5,486 bases of DNA, from positions 1-5,486 of the forward strand of contig JBOHWL010000034.1 in NCBI GenBank assembly GCA_050736615.1, written 5' to 3'. The notes beneath the pieces are model-generated. The model saw nothing but the letters and a program-made list of their open reading frames with translations. It had not been told where the DNA came from and searched no databases. Position numbers and translations under genes: made by a program. This stretch comes from JBOHWJ01 sp050736615. GTDB lineage: Bacteria > Desulfobacterota > Binatia > Binatales > Binataceae. Positions 1 through 5,486 of this stretch are shown here, piece by piece; positions within the stretch are counted from its first letter, which is position 1, and every line of letters starts with the position of its first letter.

Positions 1-645
1 CGTTTCGGGGGTATAAAAGCCGGTCAAGGGCGGCAGCGGCACCGCGACATCGTCGATTACCTCGACCACCTCCATCTTCTCGAGGTCCACAAAGGTGACC
101 AGTCCCTCGACCGGACGACCGTAACCGACATCGGCGTCGCTGCCGCGGATCCACGTAAGGCCTTGAGCCAGGCGCCGGCCGGGAAAACGTTCATCACCGT
201 AAGCGCCAGCCGACCAGGGGTCCACAATGGCCTTGTCGAATTCGGTGATGCCGCGGCGCGCGAGTGCGGCGCGCCAGCGCGGATCGGCCTTCACCGCATT
301 TTCGCACATCATAAACTCTTCGATGATGATGCCCGGTTGAACCCCGCGGCGCTCTTCACACGAGAGCAGGGTTTCGTCGCGCAGGCTGACGATCGCTTCG
401 AGCACGCGGCGCGCGCCGAGGTCGAGCACGATCACAAAAGCGCGGTGCTCCAGCGTCTGACCGGCGCTGCCATTTTCGAATTCGTCCTTGGCCGGTTCAT
501 GTAAATTAACCGAAACAAACCGCATATTGCCGCTGGCGGGGCCATGGGTGCGAAATACGCGGACAGCGGTAATGATTTCCGTGGCGCTTAACGGATCCAG
601 CGGATGGCGCCGGACGACATCCTTCGTGGACTCGTGGGTTTCCAT
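1..645 (-). CDS. Copper-containing primary-amine oxidase, N-terminal part (runs off the left edge)
   Basis: My own translation of the minus strand from the ATG at 643-645 stays open for 215 codons to the window edge. Enzymes of this family oxidise primary amines to aldehyde with release of ammonia and hydrogen peroxide, using copper and a self-made topaquinone. Visible family hallmarks are HPLDPLSATEI at residues 14-24 (start of the N2 domain), a GVQPG...EEF segment near 102-111, and the N3-domain run VKADPRWRAAL, ITEFD, VDPWSAGAYGDE, GRRLAQGLTW and GYGRPVEGLV up to about residue 182, followed by VPLPPLTGFY. Family members are about 640 residues, so the catalytic Asp, the topaquinone Tyr and the copper His ligands lie outside the window and cannot be judged. 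A GGAGGAT ribosome site at 651-657 supports the start. The divergent permease suggests joint use in amine catabolism, which is inference. The exact substrate is unknown. Confidence 0.93.
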   Translation of the reverse strand, partial: METHESTKDVVRRHPLDPLSATEIITAVRVFRTHGPASGNMRFVSVNLHEPAKDEFENGSAGQTLEHRAFVIVLDLGARRVLEAIVSLRDETLLSCEERRGVQPGIIIEEFMMCENAVKADPRWRAALARRGITEFDKAIVDPWSAGAYGDERFPGRRLAQGLTWIRGSDADVGYGRPVEGLVTFVDLEKMEVVEVIDDVAVPLPPLTGFYTPET

Positions 646-822
646 GGTCGATCCTCCGCTGTCACTTGCTCCCGCAACCGCCTATGGTTTGCGAGACTAA
701 GCCGCATTGCCTTGATGGAAGATAGGCGGAGTTTAGATCATGCGCCGCAATGCGCGCAAACTTGAACGGCAATCGCAAAGGGCGAAGAGCGCCGACTCAT
801 CAGCCGCCGGGAGCATTTGCTC
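646..822. promoter_or_regulatory. Divergent intergenic control region with an 8-bp inverted repeat
   Basis: This 177-bp gap separates the start codons of the amine oxidase (leftward) and the permease (rightward), so both promoters must lie here. A perfect inverted repeat, CCGCCTAT at 678-685 and ATAGGCGG at 722-729, has half-site centres 44 bp apart, about four helical turns. That would suit a dimeric or looping regulator, but 8-bp arms also arise by chance. I see no convincing -35/-10 pair on either strand: TTGATG at 712-717 with TTAGAT at 733-738 is weak and has only 15 bp spacing. No regulator gene is present in the window. Confidence 0.4.
809..813 (+). promoter_or_regulatory. Ribosome binding site deciding the permease start
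   Basis: GGGAG lies 9 nt before the ATG at 823-825 but only 3 nt before the upstream in-frame TTG at 817-819. The spacing favours the ATG as the true start of the permease. Confidence 0.6.
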
Positions 823-2226
823 ATGAACGGCGCGGCGCCCGTCGAAAGCGCCGGCGCGTCTCTGCGTGGCGGTAGCTTAAGTTTTGCCGAAACGATTGGC
901 CAATCGATCGCCAATATCGCGCCCACGCTCACGCCCGCACTCAACATCTCGGTGGTGGTGGCTTTGGCGGGGCCGGGCGCGTGGCTTTCCTATCTAATTG
1001 CAACAGTCGGACTGATCTTCGTAGCCGCAAATATCAGCGTACTGGCGCGACGCCACGCGTTCGCCGGATCATATTTTGTCTATATTGGCCGCACCTTGGG
1101 ACCAGCGGCGGGGATGCTCGCGGGATGGAGTATGATTGCAGCCTACCTCTTCACCGCGATCGCGGTGTCAATCTGCGCGCACATTTTCCTCTCCGATATG
1201 CTGATTGCGCTTGGCCTCGCGGCGCTGATCCCCTCGTACGGCCTTTTTGAGATCGCGTTCCTGCTTCTGGTTTGGGCCTTTGCCTATCGCGATATCCGGC
1301 TCAGTTCGCGCGTGGGTCTGGTGTTGGAAGCGTCGTCCCTGACGATCATCGTGCTCATCGCCGCTATCGTGGTCAGCAAACATGGTAGCGTGATTGATTC
1401 CGCTCAACTCGGGCTGAAGCATTTGCCGATCGGTGGCGTAATGTCCGCGCTGACCTTCGCGGTCTTCAGTTTCGTCGGCTTCGAGAGCGCCGCGACTTTG
1501 GCCAGAGAGGCGCGCAACCCGATGCGCACGATTCCGCGCGCGGTCACGTTGAGCGCGGCATTCGGCGGACTATTCTTCGTCCTAATCGCTTACGCCATGA
1601 TGTTAGGCGTAAATGATCATGCCGGCCTTATCGGCGGCAGTGCTTCACCATTCGCCGCGGTCACGCGTCGCGCCGGCGTCACGTGGGCGGCCGCGATCGT
1701 ATATTTCTCCGCCACTATCAGCGGCTTCGCCTGCGGACTGGCCTCGATTAACGCACTGGCGCGGATGCTGTTCTCGATGGGGCGCTACCATTTTGTGCAT
1801 CGTGCGATGGGTACGGTGCATCAGCGCCATCAAACGCCCGCTTTCGCCGTGACGATCGCTTGCTTGCTGACGCTGATTGTCGTGCTCATGTTTTCGCATA
1901 CGCCGCCGCTCGATGCGTTCGGCTACACGGCGGCCTTCGGGACCTTCGGTTTTCTCTTCGTATATTTGTTGAGCTGCGTGGCCGCACCGGTGGAACTCGC
2001 GCGGGCAGGCAAGCTATCGGCCGGTGGACTGGTCACTGGCGTGCTGGGAACCGGCCTGATGGCATTCGTGATTGTCGGAAGCCTGGTGCCGGTGCCCGCG
2101 TATCCGTACGCGATACTCCCGTACTTGTTCCTCGCTTACCTGGTGCTGGGCGGCGCCTGGTACGCAATCGTCTCGGTGCGGACGCCCGATGCGGTGACGC
2201 GGATCGAACTCGATCTCGAAGGCTGA
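823..2226 (+). CDS. APC-superfamily amino acid/amine permease
   Basis: This 467-residue inner-membrane secondary transporter has the length and pattern of about 12 hydrophobic helices typical of the amino acid-polyamine-organocation family. TM1 carries the small-residue and proline segment GQSIANIAPT at residues 26-35, where substrate binds in known structures. TM6 and the following loop carry the family signature FSFVGFESAA with LAREARNPMRTIPRA at 215-240. Residues 308-321 (SINALARMLFSMGR) and the following HQTPAF match the usual loop after TM8. Hydrophilic tails are short on both sides. The ATG at 823 is preferred over the TTG at 817 because of GGGAG spacing. It is divergent from the copper amine oxidase, so an amine such as a biogenic or aromatic amine is a reasonable but unproven substrate; amino acids are equally possible. 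The gene looks intact, and its stop lies 33 bp from the mcrC stop, facing it. Confidence 0.93.
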   Translation: MNGAAPVESAGASLRGGSLSFAETIGQSIANIAPTLTPALNISVVVALAGPGAWLSYLIATVGLIFVAANISVLARRHAFAGSYFVYIGRTLGPAAGMLAGWSMIAAYLFTAIAVSICAHIFLSDMLIALGLAALIPSYGLFEIAFLLLVWAFAYRDIRLSSRVGLVLEASSLTIIVLIAAIVVSKHGSVIDSAQLGLKHLPIGGVMSALTFAVFSFVGFESAATLAREARNPMRTIPRAVTLSAAFGGLFFVLIAYAMMLGVNDHAGLIGGSASPFAAVTRRAGVTWAAAIVYFSATISGFACGLASINALARMLFSMGRYHFVHRAMGTVHQRHQTPAFAVTIACLLTLIVVLMFSHTPPLDAFGYTAAFGTFGFLFVYLLSCVAAPVELARAGKLSAGGLVTGVLGTGLMAFVIVGSLVPVPAYPYAILPYLFLAYLVLGGAWYAIVSVRTPDAVTRIELDLEG

Positions 2227-2259
2227 CATCGATCGATTTCGAACATCGTCTGAATGCGG

Positions 2260-3021
2260 TCACGCGGCGTTCTGAATCTCGCCTCTGTCGTTCCGACGCC
2301 GCGGACAGCAAACGCCCTTTATAAAAATCGGAATCTCGAAGTCCTGGCTGACGAAACCATCAACCACAGAACCGACGCACGGCAGCTCGCAGTCAAACTT
2401 AGGATAAAGCAGGACGAGCCCGCGCGGCCGGCCGTTTTCAAGCCCGGCGTGGAGCTGACCAAGAACACCTTTGTGTCGTGAGTAGGCGGCGATCTGGTAA
2501 ATGTCGGTGCGCTCCACGTCATTTATTGCTTTTGCGAATATCTTGTACTTGGCATCCAAAATGATTCCATCTTCACAGTTCAAAAAATCTGGTCGCACTT
2601 TATAGCCAGTCCCGAGATTATTATCCGCGTATCCCACCCACAGCCCAGGATGCTGTTTGCGCAACACGACTTCCGCATAACGTTCGAAGAGTTCAGAAGT
2701 GCAGAGTGCAAAAGGCGGTATGGGCGTTCGCTCGGAGTGCCGGTTGAGATTCTCGGGATCTATTCCCAAATGCTGGAGTACCGCCCGTGCAAGGCGAAGC
2801 GGCTCCCGGTAGTGACGAAAGGCGCCGGTATGCCGAGCGGCTCGGAAATCGAGCGGATGAATTCGCGTGATGCCGACGCGCTCAAGCGCGGAGCGACAGC
2901 TTCGTATCCATCCGGCCGGCCCGGTTTGCCGTCCTTCCGGCCGCTGCCGCAAATATGCCGCACTGACCTCCAGCGCGGCGCGCAGAATGCGGTTTTCGAG
3001 GCAGTCGTCGGAGAACCATGG
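2260..3021 (-). pseudogene. mcrC: mcrC remnant: C-terminal half with intact PD-(D/E)xK nuclease core
   Basis: This frame is open for 253 codons after an in-frame TGA at 3022-3024 and has no ATG near its beginning; the first usable codon is TTG at 2952. McrC is the nuclease partner of the McrB ring and cuts DNA carrying modified cytosine. Numbering from 3021, CLENRILRAALE (7-18) matches the mid-protein N-R-I helix of McrC, and LFERYAEVVLR (111-121) the helix before the nuclease. RPDF (D145), LDAKYK (D156, K158) and DIYQIAAYSR (173-182) form the PD-(D/E)xK active site. LVLLYPK near 202-208 is the usual following strand. McrC proteins are roughly 350-450 residues, so about the first 100-190 are absent here. 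The gene therefore looks truncated or rearranged at its 5' end, although the nuclease core appears undamaged. A sequencing indel or a separately started short nuclease from the TTG remain possible. Confidence 0.85.
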
Positions 3022-3122
3022 TCATTGCCGTAGGACGGTGGCTTGAAGTTTATCCTTGACAACAGCTCGCGAAATTGATCGTCAACTGGTTCCCCTTCTG
3101 TAAGATAGATAGTTTTATCCAT
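3022..3122 (-). pseudogene. Possible N-terminal scrap of mcrC, in a different frame
   Basis: An ATG at 3120-3122 opens a frame whose first 33 or so residues (beginning MDKTIYLTEGEPVDD) look like real protein. They loosely resemble the short beta-rich start of long McrC proteins, which often contains an E-x-E-P-like segment. From about 3022 this frame gives low-quality sequence overlapping the true McrC frame, which lies in the -1 register. I see no canonical slippery heptamer at the switch, so programmed frameshifting is unlikely. Only about 46 codons separate this start from the LENR motif, against 100 or more in relatives, so a deletion of a few hundred bases plus a frame change would explain it. 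No good ribosome site precedes the ATG. The assignment is tentative. Confidence 0.35.
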
Positions 3123-3158
3123 ACGCGGTCTCAGAGTTTTGTGAAGAAATTGGTTTAC

Positions 3159-3419
3159 TTGTCATGCTGAGCGAAGTGAGCAGCGCGAACGGAGTCGCAC
3201 TAGCGAAGTGGAGCGGAGCGAGCAAACGAGTCTGCGAGGTGCGCTCAAAAAAGATCTCGGACAGCTTCGCGTAAGCGAAGCCGGTACCGGTTTCCTTGGT
3301 CCGTGAAGCACTCCGCACAAGACCGGGATTTCTCGCTCCGGCAGCCTTTATTCGAACGCAGCTCGCAGACTCGCTTGCTCGCTGCGCCTTCGGCTGCGCT
3401 GATGCGCTCGAAATGACAA
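3159..3419. repeat. Fold-back (MITE-like) intergenic element between mcrB and mcrC
   Basis: The ends are imperfect terminal inverted repeats: TTGTCATGCTGAGCG at 3159-3173 faces CGCTCGAAATGACAA at 3405-3419 (12 of 15 match). Deeper in, 3217-3246 and 3354-3383 are inverted copies matching at 27 of 30 bases, sharing the core CGAGTCTGCGAG. The arms in between are GC-rich and divergent, full of AGCGAAGT/AGCGGAGC-type units. No open frame of substance lies inside and I see no clear target-site duplication. The element ends 5 bp from the mcrB stop, whereas mcrB and mcrC are usually adjacent or overlapping. It resembles a dispersed non-autonomous repeat, or two inverted copies of a short interspersed repeat. 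It could act as a terminator or mRNA-processing site for mcrB; that role is inference. Confidence 0.65.
3258..3303. other. Compact hairpin cluster in the loop of the fold-back element
   Basis: GCTTCGC at 3264-3270 and GCGAAGC at 3275-3281 form a perfect 7-bp stem closed by a GTAA (GNRA-class) loop. It is followed at once by the 10-bp palindrome CCGGTACCGG (3281-3290), and both are enclosed by CGGAC (3258-3262) pairing with GTCCG (3299-3303). On either strand this could fold into a small branched RNA. It may simply be the central part of the repeat element. Confidence 0.4.
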
Positions 3420-3424
3420 AAAGT

Positions 3425-4798
3425 TCACACGCTCTTAGCGACGTACTGGTTCTTCAACTGCTCGATGCGAGCGTCGGCGTTGCCGACCAAAACTCCATCG
3501 GCAAGATATTCGCGCAGCAGCGGCAAAACCTGGTGCACGAATTTCATCCGCAGCTCATTTTCGTTTTTTGCCAGAAAGTAGGTGTGGCCAACCTGAACAT
3601 CCTCGGGCCGATAGTCTGAAGATAAAGTGTTACTCTCTGGCTTAAAAAGCTGCCCTACATCGTTGAACATTTTGACGGCCGAATCTTTTGCGGGGCTGTC
3701 GAACTTCTGGATCACGGTAGCATCCGGGCGGCATTCGACAAAAGCGAAACGGCGGCGCACCGCGTAATCCAGGTGCCCGATGGAACGGTCGGCGGTGTTC
3801 ATCGTACCGATGATGAAAAGATTCTTCGGTACGGTCAGCGTACCTTGCCCGTCAACTGCATAAGGAGTGCGCACCGGCTCACCACGATACTCCAATGCAT
3901 AGAGTAATTCTCCGAGTACCGCGGCCAGGTTCGCCCGGTTGATCTCGTCGATCATCAGCGCGTACTTCTGATTGCTATCCTTTGCTGCGGCGGCGGCGCA
4001 CATTTGCGCAAAGATCCGGTTTACCGCCTGGTACTCGACATTCTTATCCCGAACCGTGCTTTGAATGCCGCGCACGAAATCCTCGTAATTATAGGAGGGA
4101 TGGAACTGAACGATATCCCAGCGCCCTTTTCCATCGGAAGAAAAGCGTGCTTTCCCAAATCCTTCAGGATTACCATTGATACCGAGCAAGTGAGCGGCTA
4201 ATTGTTTCGCCTCATAGGTTTTCCCGGTGCCCGGAGGCCCATGAAAGATGATTTGCGGCAGCACATCGAAAATTCCCGCTAATTTTTTCATCCTTAATTT
4301 GTCGGTTTTGTACCGCTCCCATACCGAAATGACTGTCGCCTCATCTTTAATGAGGCGAGCATTACCCCGAACGCCCCGGTGTGGGACAGTGAGGCTCTTG
4401 TCGGCGCTTACCTCGCTCCAGTCGACCCAATCGACAGGGTACAGGCACTGCGCGTACTCAAATTCTCCAGCCGGGCCGTGATCATACCTATACCTAGTTT
4501 CCTCTGACAACTTACAAATGCCTTTGACCGTCGTGCCTTCGATTCCAATGACCAAGTCGCCGGGTCTCATCTCGCTCAGCAGGTTTGAGAAAATATGAGG
4601 CGGAGGCGGGTCATAATTTCGCAAAGCACGGGATCGTCGCTGGAGTTCCGCCTCGATTTGCTCAGAAGATTTGCCGATAAGGTCTGATAAATCGCCGAGC
4701 GCTGACCAGCCTTGCGCGACCACGTTGCGCTGCTTCAATTCCTCGTAAGTCGCGTTTTCGTTGTTCTTGTCGATCGCGCACCACCAGACGTTTGGCAT
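3425..4798 (-). CDS. mcrB: McrB-type GTPase of a modification-dependent restriction system, with N-terminal PUA/EVE-like reader domain
   Basis: The protein has 457 residues. McrB proteins form GTP-driven AAA+ hexamers that read modified cytosine through a variable N-terminal domain and drive the McrC nuclease. Residues 4-130 look like a PUA/EVE-fold reader: VWWCAID at the start, MRPGDLVIGIEGTTVKGI near 77-94, then YPVDWVDW at 120-127. The GTPase part has Walker A GPPGTGKT (187-194), QFHPSYNYEDFVRGI (231-245), Walker B LMIDEINRAN (281-290), and the McrB signature MNTADRSIGHLDYAVRRRF (333-351) with sensor Asn and arginine-finger residues. VGHTYF follows at 403-408. The start is placed at the ATG at 4796-4798, not the ATG 16 codons upstream, because GGGGAGGGAG ends 3 nt before it. 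It lies 44 bp downstream of a small Cys-rich gene, probably in one transcript. The gene looks intact although mcrC is damaged. Base composition is lower in GC than the permease, consistent with transfer. Confidence 0.95.
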   Translation of the reverse strand: MPNVWWCAIDKNNENATYEELKQRNVVAQGWSALGDLSDLIGKSSEQIEAELQRRSRALRNYDPPPPHIFSNLLSEMRPGDLVIGIEGTTVKGICKLSEETRYRYDHGPAGEFEYAQCLYPVDWVDWSEVSADKSLTVPHRGVRGNARLIKDEATVISVWERYKTDKLRMKKLAGIFDVLPQIIFHGPPGTGKTYEAKQLAAHLLGINGNPEGFGKARFSSDGKGRWDIVQFHPSYNYEDFVRGIQSTVRDKNVEYQAVNRIFAQMCAAAAAKDSNQKYALMIDEINRANLAAVLGELLYALEYRGEPVRTPYAVDGQGTLTVPKNLFIIGTMNTADRSIGHLDYAVRRRFAFVECRPDATVIQKFDSPAKDSAVKMFNDVGQLFKPESNTLSSDYRPEDVQVGHTYFLAKNENELRMKFVHQVLPLLREYLADGVLVGNADARIEQLKNQYVAKSV

Positions 4799-4801
4799 TT
4801 T

Positions 4802-4811
4802 CTCCCTCCCC
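4802..4811 (-). promoter_or_regulatory. Ribosome binding site deciding the mcrB start
   Basis: On the minus strand this reads GGGGAGGGAG, with the GGAGG core 6 nt before the ATG at 4796-4798. It is an almost ideal site and places translation at MPNVWW, not 16 codons earlier. Confidence 0.8.
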
Positions 4812-4842
4812 GTTTCGAGACAGGCGCTAATCCCACACTCGA

Positions 4843-5127
4843 TCAATTCGGGTCACGGTCTGAGCTTCCGCGTGCAAAGCAAAGTTCCAACTTGCCCCTT
4901 GGCGAAGTTCGGTGGGGTTTCCCGCGATGTTGTTCGATTCTCGAGCGTATCTCATCGCGATATTCCTTTCCGCCGAAAATCACATTGATGAGATTAGTGA
5001 CCTGGCATCGCGGACACAGCACGAGGATATGCCCTCCATCCTCCGGATTGTTTCCGTTTATGCAATTGCAGGCCATCTTGAGTTCACACCATTCGCAATA
5101 GACCGGATGCAGGCCAACGTTGGTCAA
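4843..5127 (-). CDS. Small double-CxxC (probable zinc-ribbon) protein leading the mcrB operon
   Basis: I do not recognise a named family. From a TTG at 5125-5127 the product is 94 residues, with CEWC at 11-14 and CPRC at 38-41 plus C20 and C22 between them. This is the spacing of a zinc ribbon or treble-clef finger. The segment GGHILVLCPRCQVTNL recalls the end of HNH endonucleases, but the catalytic D-H pair is not evident, so nuclease activity is not claimed. A charged tail follows (KEYRDEIRSRIEQHRGK). The TTG start is chosen because GGAGGAG sits 6 nt upstream at 5134-5140 and promoter-like hexamers overlap the region before it. The alternative ATG at 5182-5184 gives 113 residues but lacks a ribosome site. 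It ends 44 bp before mcrB in the same direction, so a role as a DNA- or protein-binding accessory to the restriction system is plausible inference. The gene could also be unrelated. Confidence 0.6.
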   Translation of the reverse strand: MTNVGLHPVYCEWCELKMACNCINGNNPEDGGHILVLCPRCQVTNLINVIFGGKEYRDEIRSRIEQHRGKPHRTSPRGKLELCFARGSSDRDPN

Positions 5128-5133
5128 ACGCAG

Positions 5134-5140
5134 CTCCTCC
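5134..5140 (-). promoter_or_regulatory. Strong ribosome binding site before a TTG codon
   Basis: GGAGGAG on the minus strand lies 6 nt before the TTG at 5125-5127. It is the reason for choosing TTG over the ATG at 5184 for the small Cys-rich protein. It also encodes Glu-Glu if the longer start is used, so coincidence is possible. Confidence 0.5.
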
Positions 5141-5149
5141 CGTTGCGGA

Positions 5150-5190
5150 TAATTAGTTAGTGATAGCGCGCGATGTCTAGTCATTGTACA
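5150..5190 (-). promoter_or_regulatory. Candidate promoter region for the Cys-rich gene-mcrB operon
   Basis: On the minus strand TAGACA (5 of 6 to the -35 consensus) is followed after 16 nt by ACTAAT (4 of 6 to the -10). Just upstream, TACAAT (5 of 6 to the -10) overlaps the alternative ATG at 5182-5184 but has a poor -35. Either would give a start of transcription downstream of that ATG and upstream of the TTG at 5127. The stretch is AT-rich relative to its surroundings. No experimental support is visible. Confidence 0.3.
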
Positions 5191-5321
5191 TCACCGCTAC
5201 GCCAACCGCTGTCTGGCCGGAGGCCGCAAGTCAGATTTCTTCACTAATGACCTTCGCGCATCAGCTCAAAAATGGCATCACGCCGGGCGTTTGTCTGGCA
5301 ACTCCGATCGTGAACCTGGTC

Positions 5322-5350
5322 TTGCGGCGGATGGCGCGCGGCGTAATAAT
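5322..5350 (+). promoter_or_regulatory. Candidate promoter of the tRNA-Val gene
   Basis: TTGCGG at 5322-5327 and AATAAT at 5345-5350 are separated by 17 nt. The -10 lies 13 nt before the mature tRNA 5' end, so transcription would start a few bases upstream of it. The 178 bp between the Cys-rich gene's alternative start and the tRNA hold no other convincing feature. Confidence 0.4.
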
Positions 5351-5363
5351 TCGTGGTTCCGGT

Positions 5364-5441
5364 GGACGCATAGCTCAGCCCGGTTAGAGCGCTTGCCTCA
5401 CATGCAAGAGGTCCCTGGTTCGAGTCCAGGTGCGTCCACCA
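5364..5441 (+). tRNA. tRNA-Val (anticodon CAC), CCA encoded
   Basis: A complete cloverleaf can be drawn. The 7-bp acceptor stem is GGACGCA (5364-5370) with TGCGTCC (5431-5437), and the D stem is GCTC/GAGC. The anticodon stem is CTTGC/GCAAG around the loop CTCACAT, giving anticodon CAC, which reads GUG valine codons. A 5-nt variable loop AGGTC follows, then the T arm CCTGG-TTCGAGT-CCAGG, discriminator A at 5438 and encoded CCA at 5439-5441. All stems are perfectly paired, so the gene appears functional. It is on the opposite strand to the mcrB operon, with a divergent arrangement. Confidence 0.97.
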
Positions 5442-5486
5442 GCCATTACTCTTGTCCACACAATGGTTTTTTTGGTTCTGCAAGAG

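Noticed and set aside
163..504. Plus-strand frame of 113 codons
   Set aside because: It is the antisense of the clearly recognisable amine oxidase coding region.
2263..2303. 8-bp perfect hairpin CGCGGCGT (2263-2270) with ACGCCGCG (2296-2303) just after the permease
   Set aside because: The loop is 25 nt and no T-run follows closely, so a rho-independent terminator is not supported; it also lies in the mcrC coding end.
1860..2324. Plus-strand frame of 154 codons overlapping the permease 3' end
   Set aside because: Arg/Gly-rich shadow of the permease in another frame; the permease frame carries all family motifs.
2990..3021. Programmed -1 frameshift joining the two mcrC frames
   Set aside because: The frames are in the right register, but no canonical X-XXY-YYZ slippery heptamer is present (only TCG AAA ACC), and the joined product would still lack much of the N-terminal half.
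3115..3318. Minus-strand frame of 67 codons
   Set aside because: It consists mainly of the repeat element's left arm translated, low in complexity and without a ribosome site.
5184..5387. Plus-strand frame of 67 codons across the intergenic region
   Set aside because: It runs into the tRNA-Val gene, has no ribosome site and shows no recognisable domain.
5423..5441. Possible att site at the tRNA 3' end
   Set aside because: No second copy of the tRNA 3' end is seen elsewhere in the window, and no integrase gene is present.
5244..5483. Minus-strand frame with the segment THLDSNQGPLACEASALT
   Set aside because: This is the well-known spurious translation of the antisense strand of a tRNA gene (here tRNA-Val), not a protein.
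5449..5486. CTCTTG (5449-5454) and CAAGAG (5481-5486) with a T-run at 5467-5473 after the tRNA
   Set aside because: The T-run is inside a 26-nt loop, not after the stem, so this is not a normal terminator; CCA/TGG before the T-run is only 3 bp.

Overview
The window is a bacterial chromosomal segment with fairly high GC in its left half and visibly lower GC in the 2.5-5.2 kb block. It carries three kinds of content: an amine-catabolism pair, a McrBC-type (type IV) modification-dependent restriction locus, and a tRNA-Val gene. The organism cannot be named from this stretch. Strong GGAGG-type ribosome sites, the codon use and an intergenic repeat beginning TTGTCATGCTGAGCG fit an uncultivated soil-type bacterium. 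Similar repeats are known to me from phyla such as Acidobacteriota and Eremiobacterota, but that placement is a guess.

Left part (1-2226): the N-terminal 215 codons of a copper-containing primary-amine oxidase run leftwards off the window edge. A 467-residue APC-superfamily permease is transcribed away from it. They share a 177-bp divergent control region holding an 8-bp inverted repeat. The simplest reading is uptake of an amine or amino acid followed by oxidative deamination to aldehyde, ammonia and hydrogen peroxide.

Middle part (2260-5127, all minus strand): reading in the direction of transcription there is a small double-CxxC protein (probable zinc ribbon), then McrB (an N-terminal PUA/EVE-like reader domain fused to the McrB-type AAA+ GTPase), then a 261-bp fold-back repeat element, then a damaged mcrC. 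The C-terminal half of McrC, including the complete PD-(D/E)xK nuclease core, is still open. The N-terminal half is missing or out of frame, so the restriction system is probably broken, or has been reduced to a separately expressed nuclease fragment. McrC ends tail-to-tail with the permease, 33 bp apart.

Right end (5185-5486): about 180 bp of non-coding sequence leads, through a plausible promoter, into a complete tRNA-Val (anticodon CAC, CCA encoded). The remaining 45 bp hold nothing I can assign.

The points most worth a second look are the fold-back element lodged between mcrB and mcrC together with the decapitated mcrC, the small Cys-rich gene leading the mcrB operon, and the reader domain on McrB. 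I do not see evidence for a wholly new system here.
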